Source: Pseudorhodobacter wandonensis
Lineage (GTDB): Bacteria; Pseudomonadota; Alphaproteobacteria; Rhodobacterales; Rhodobacteraceae
NCBI RefSeq assembly: GCF_001202035.1
Contig: NZ_LGHT01000044.1
Span: 186,001 to 250,000 of the forward strand
DNA: 64,000 nt
Direction of reading: 5' to 3'
Below the pieces are notes generated by a model. That model was not told where the DNA came from. It did not search any database and worked only from the letters and a program-made list of their open reading frames with translations. Positions 62,540 through 64,000 of the stretch are shown piece by piece. The position numbers and the translations under genes are program-made. Every line of letters begins with the position of its first letter. The stretch's first letter is position 1.

Positions 62540-62846
62540 ATCCCCCGCATTTCTGCGCAGATCATGGCGCATCTGCCCCCTTGCTGGCAAGCCTTACCCT
62601 TGGGAAACCAGACAACGGCAAACTTATGCCATCCGCTTGCGCCGCATCATTTATAATTGCGGCTTAGGTGCGAAAGACATTCGCCACCGCGATCCTAATA
62701 GTATACGCATCAGCCATTCTGGCGCCGAGCCGAGATCACCCATTTAAGCCTCACCAACATGATGGATTGTCCGGTCACTAGCGCGCATTCGCCGCAGGTT
62801 GGGAAAACCACACCACTGAATTATATCGCGACATGATAGCGCCTTG

Positions 62847-63713
62847 TTATGTGCCAGTGCTATGCGCCCAATCCCAATACAAACTCCGCGCGCGCCGTGT
62901 CACAGGGCCGATGCCGTATTCTGTGCCGTCAAAGGCACGAACCGGCGTTACCTTGGCAAAGTTGCCGGATAAAAACACCTCGTCCGCAGCATGGAAATCG
63001 TCAAATGTCAGCACGGTTTCCACCACTTCAACCCCGTCACCCCGCAGGTTGGCAATGTGCCGTGCCCGCGTGATGCCAGATAAGAACGTACCATTGGCAA
63101 TCGGGGTGAACACCACACCATCGCGTACCATAAACACATTGGCAGTTGCCGTTTCAGCCACATTGCCCATTGCGTCAGCGACCAAAGCATTGCCAAAACC
63201 TTTGGACTTTGCCTCAACCAGCATCCGCGCGTTATTGGGGTACAGGCACCCTGCTTTGGCATTGCAAACGTTATCCTCCAATACCGGCCTGCGAAACCGC
63301 GTGCGCGTCAGTGTGGTCGCGGCCTCTGGGTCCGGCATAACCACCTCTTCCAGTGCCATCGCAAAGCCTGTCGCCCCGATCTTTGGCGCAACCCCCAAAT
63401 CCGACCCGTCCAGCGCCCAATACATCGGCCGCACATAGACCGCTTGCCCTGCACCATAGGCCCGCAACCCGTCGCGTGCGATCGCCTCCATCTCGGCCGC
63501 AGTCATCGTCGGCGTGATCATCAACGCTTCGGCAGATGCATTGGCCCGCGCACAATGTTTGGCCAAATCCGGCACCACGCCATCAAACTGCCGCGCGCCG
63601 TCAAAGACGGACGAGCCTTGCCAGATTCCATGGTCCGAGGCCCGCATTACCGGCACATCACCGTCATGCCATTTGCCGTCAAAATAAGTGCGGATATTGG
63701 TCCCAAACGCCAT
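62847..63713 (-). CDS. ilvE: branched-chain amino acid aminotransferase-like (class IV)
   Basis: The 288-residue fold-type IV PLP enzyme has the Schiff-base lysine K153 (DNVCNAKAGCLYPNNARM) and E187 in GNVAETATANVF. The N-terminal SDHGIWQGSSVFDGAR and C-terminal FLSGNFAKVTPVRAFDG match branched-chain aminotransferases of Rhodobacteraceae. It would exchange Val, Leu and Ile with 2-oxoglutarate. D-amino acid transaminase or aminodeoxychorismate lyase are less likely. Confidence 0.88.
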   Translation of the reverse strand: MAFGTNIRTYFDGKWHDGDVPVMRASDHGIWQGSSVFDGARQFDGVVPDLAKHCARANASAEALMITPTMTAAEMEAIARDGLRAYGAGQAVYVRPMYWALDGSDLGVAPKIGATGFAMALEEVVMPDPEAATTLTRTRFRRPVLEDNVCNAKAGCLYPNNARMLVEAKSKGFGNALVADAMGNVAETATANVFMVRDGVVFTPIANGTFLSGITRARHIANLRGDGVEVVETVLTFDDFHAADEVFLSGNFAKVTPVRAFDGTEYGIGPVTRRARSLYWDWAHSTGT

Positions 63714-63922
63714 CGGATCGCCTTTCTTGCATTTCGCCGCAGGTTAACCCCTGCGCCTGTTCAGGGTCCAGCCTTTCTCGCAATCATCTGGTCCGCAGGC
63801 CATTTTGTCACGGTCCGACCTGTGCATTTCTCTTAAATGCAACATCCCGGATATTTCTAAAGCCTTCCTCTTTTGCTGTGTTCAACTTCGTATACGCTCC
63901 CCTTAACGAGCAGGAGAAAAAA

Positions 63923-64000
63923 ATGCCCAAAGGCACCACATCATTCGACAACGCGATAGAGGTCGGATTAATGACGATAGAGGCTTTCAGCGTCATTCAA
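63923..64000 (+). CDS. start of an unidentified gene, truncated by the window end
   Basis: ATG at 63923 is preceded by AGGAG at a 6-nt spacing. The 26 codons available (MPKGTTSFDNAIEVGLMTIE then AFSVIQ) are open to the window end. The pattern EAxxVI recalls small phasin-like or so-called antifreeze-like proteins common in Rhodobacteraceae, but this is too short for a family call. Confidence 0.5.
   Translation, partial: MPKGTTSFDNAIEVGLMTIEAFSVIQ

Noticed and set aside
63808-63996. 62-codon minus-strand frame at the window end
   Set aside because: Opposite a plus-strand ATG with a good Shine-Dalgarno sequence; no features of its own.

Overview
The window reads as chromosomal DNA of a marine-type alphaproteobacterium, most likely family Rhodobacteraceae (Roseobacter-like). 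The grounds are a moderately high GC content, a LuxR/LuxI pair of the alphaproteobacterial kind, a sulfide:quinone oxidoreductase whose cysteines fall at 127/159/353 as in Rhodobacter, a tripartite tricarboxylate transporter with TctDE-like regulators, and many tightly packed operons with 4-nt start/stop overlaps. I found no tRNA or rRNA gene, insertion sequence, phage gene or CRISPR array.

Layout. 1-2.8 kb: the 5' end of an MsbA-like ABC exporter preceded by a broken gene remnant, then hmgA. 2.8-7.9 kb: RND pump A (permease, adaptor, TetR) with a perfect 16-bp palindrome at the tetR start. 8.3-11.3 kb: a quorum-sensing block with luxR, luxI, a small coupled gene, a second LuxR regulator and a divergent paralogue that has the autoinducer-binding fold but no DNA-binding domain. 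11.4-22.7 kb: a tricarboxylate block with tcuB, tcuA, a GntR regulator, an AbrB-type permease, a PrpF-family isomerase, a fused TctA-TctB, TctC and a TctDE-like two-component system.

22.7-39.5 kb: a uronate/oligo-uronide block. One arm (uxuB, kduD, kduI, uxaC, GntR, uxuA, GntR) feeds glucuronate, and the ketouronate made from unsaturated uronate, to 2-keto-3-deoxygluconate (KDG). The other arm is an AlgS-AlgM1-AlgM2-AlgQ-like ABC importer, a PL15-like cytoplasmic exolyase, a KdgF cupin and two reductases (HIBADH type and SDR type). This looks like uptake and intracellular breakdown of alginate or related oligo-uronides. The importer's solute-binding protein is interrupted by a one-base frameshift.

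39.6-43.5 kb: an overlapping pqi-like lipid transport operon (split PqiA, PqiB, PqiC). 43.6-49.4 kb: RND pump B, with TetR, two successive adaptors and a permease joined by 4-nt overlaps. 49.4-53.4 kb: an Orn/Lys/Arg decarboxylase, a divergent inositol-dehydrogenase-like gene and a YbaN-family membrane protein. 53.6-59.4 kb: an apparent operon of sulfide:quinone oxidoreductase, a DUF2892-like membrane protein and RND pump C, behind an FNR/Dnr-type box. 59.6-64 kb: an HdeD-like protein, a formylglycine-generating enzyme with its cysteine pair, an L,D-transpeptidase, a universal stress protein, a class IV (branched-chain) aminotransferase and the first codons of a further gene.

No whole new system stands out as certain. 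The observations most worth following up are the HTH-less autoinducer-binding protein beside its LuxR paralogue, the sulfide-oxidation/RND operon, the frameshifted AlgQ-like binding protein inside an otherwise intact pathway, and the assembled tricarballylate/aconitate locus.
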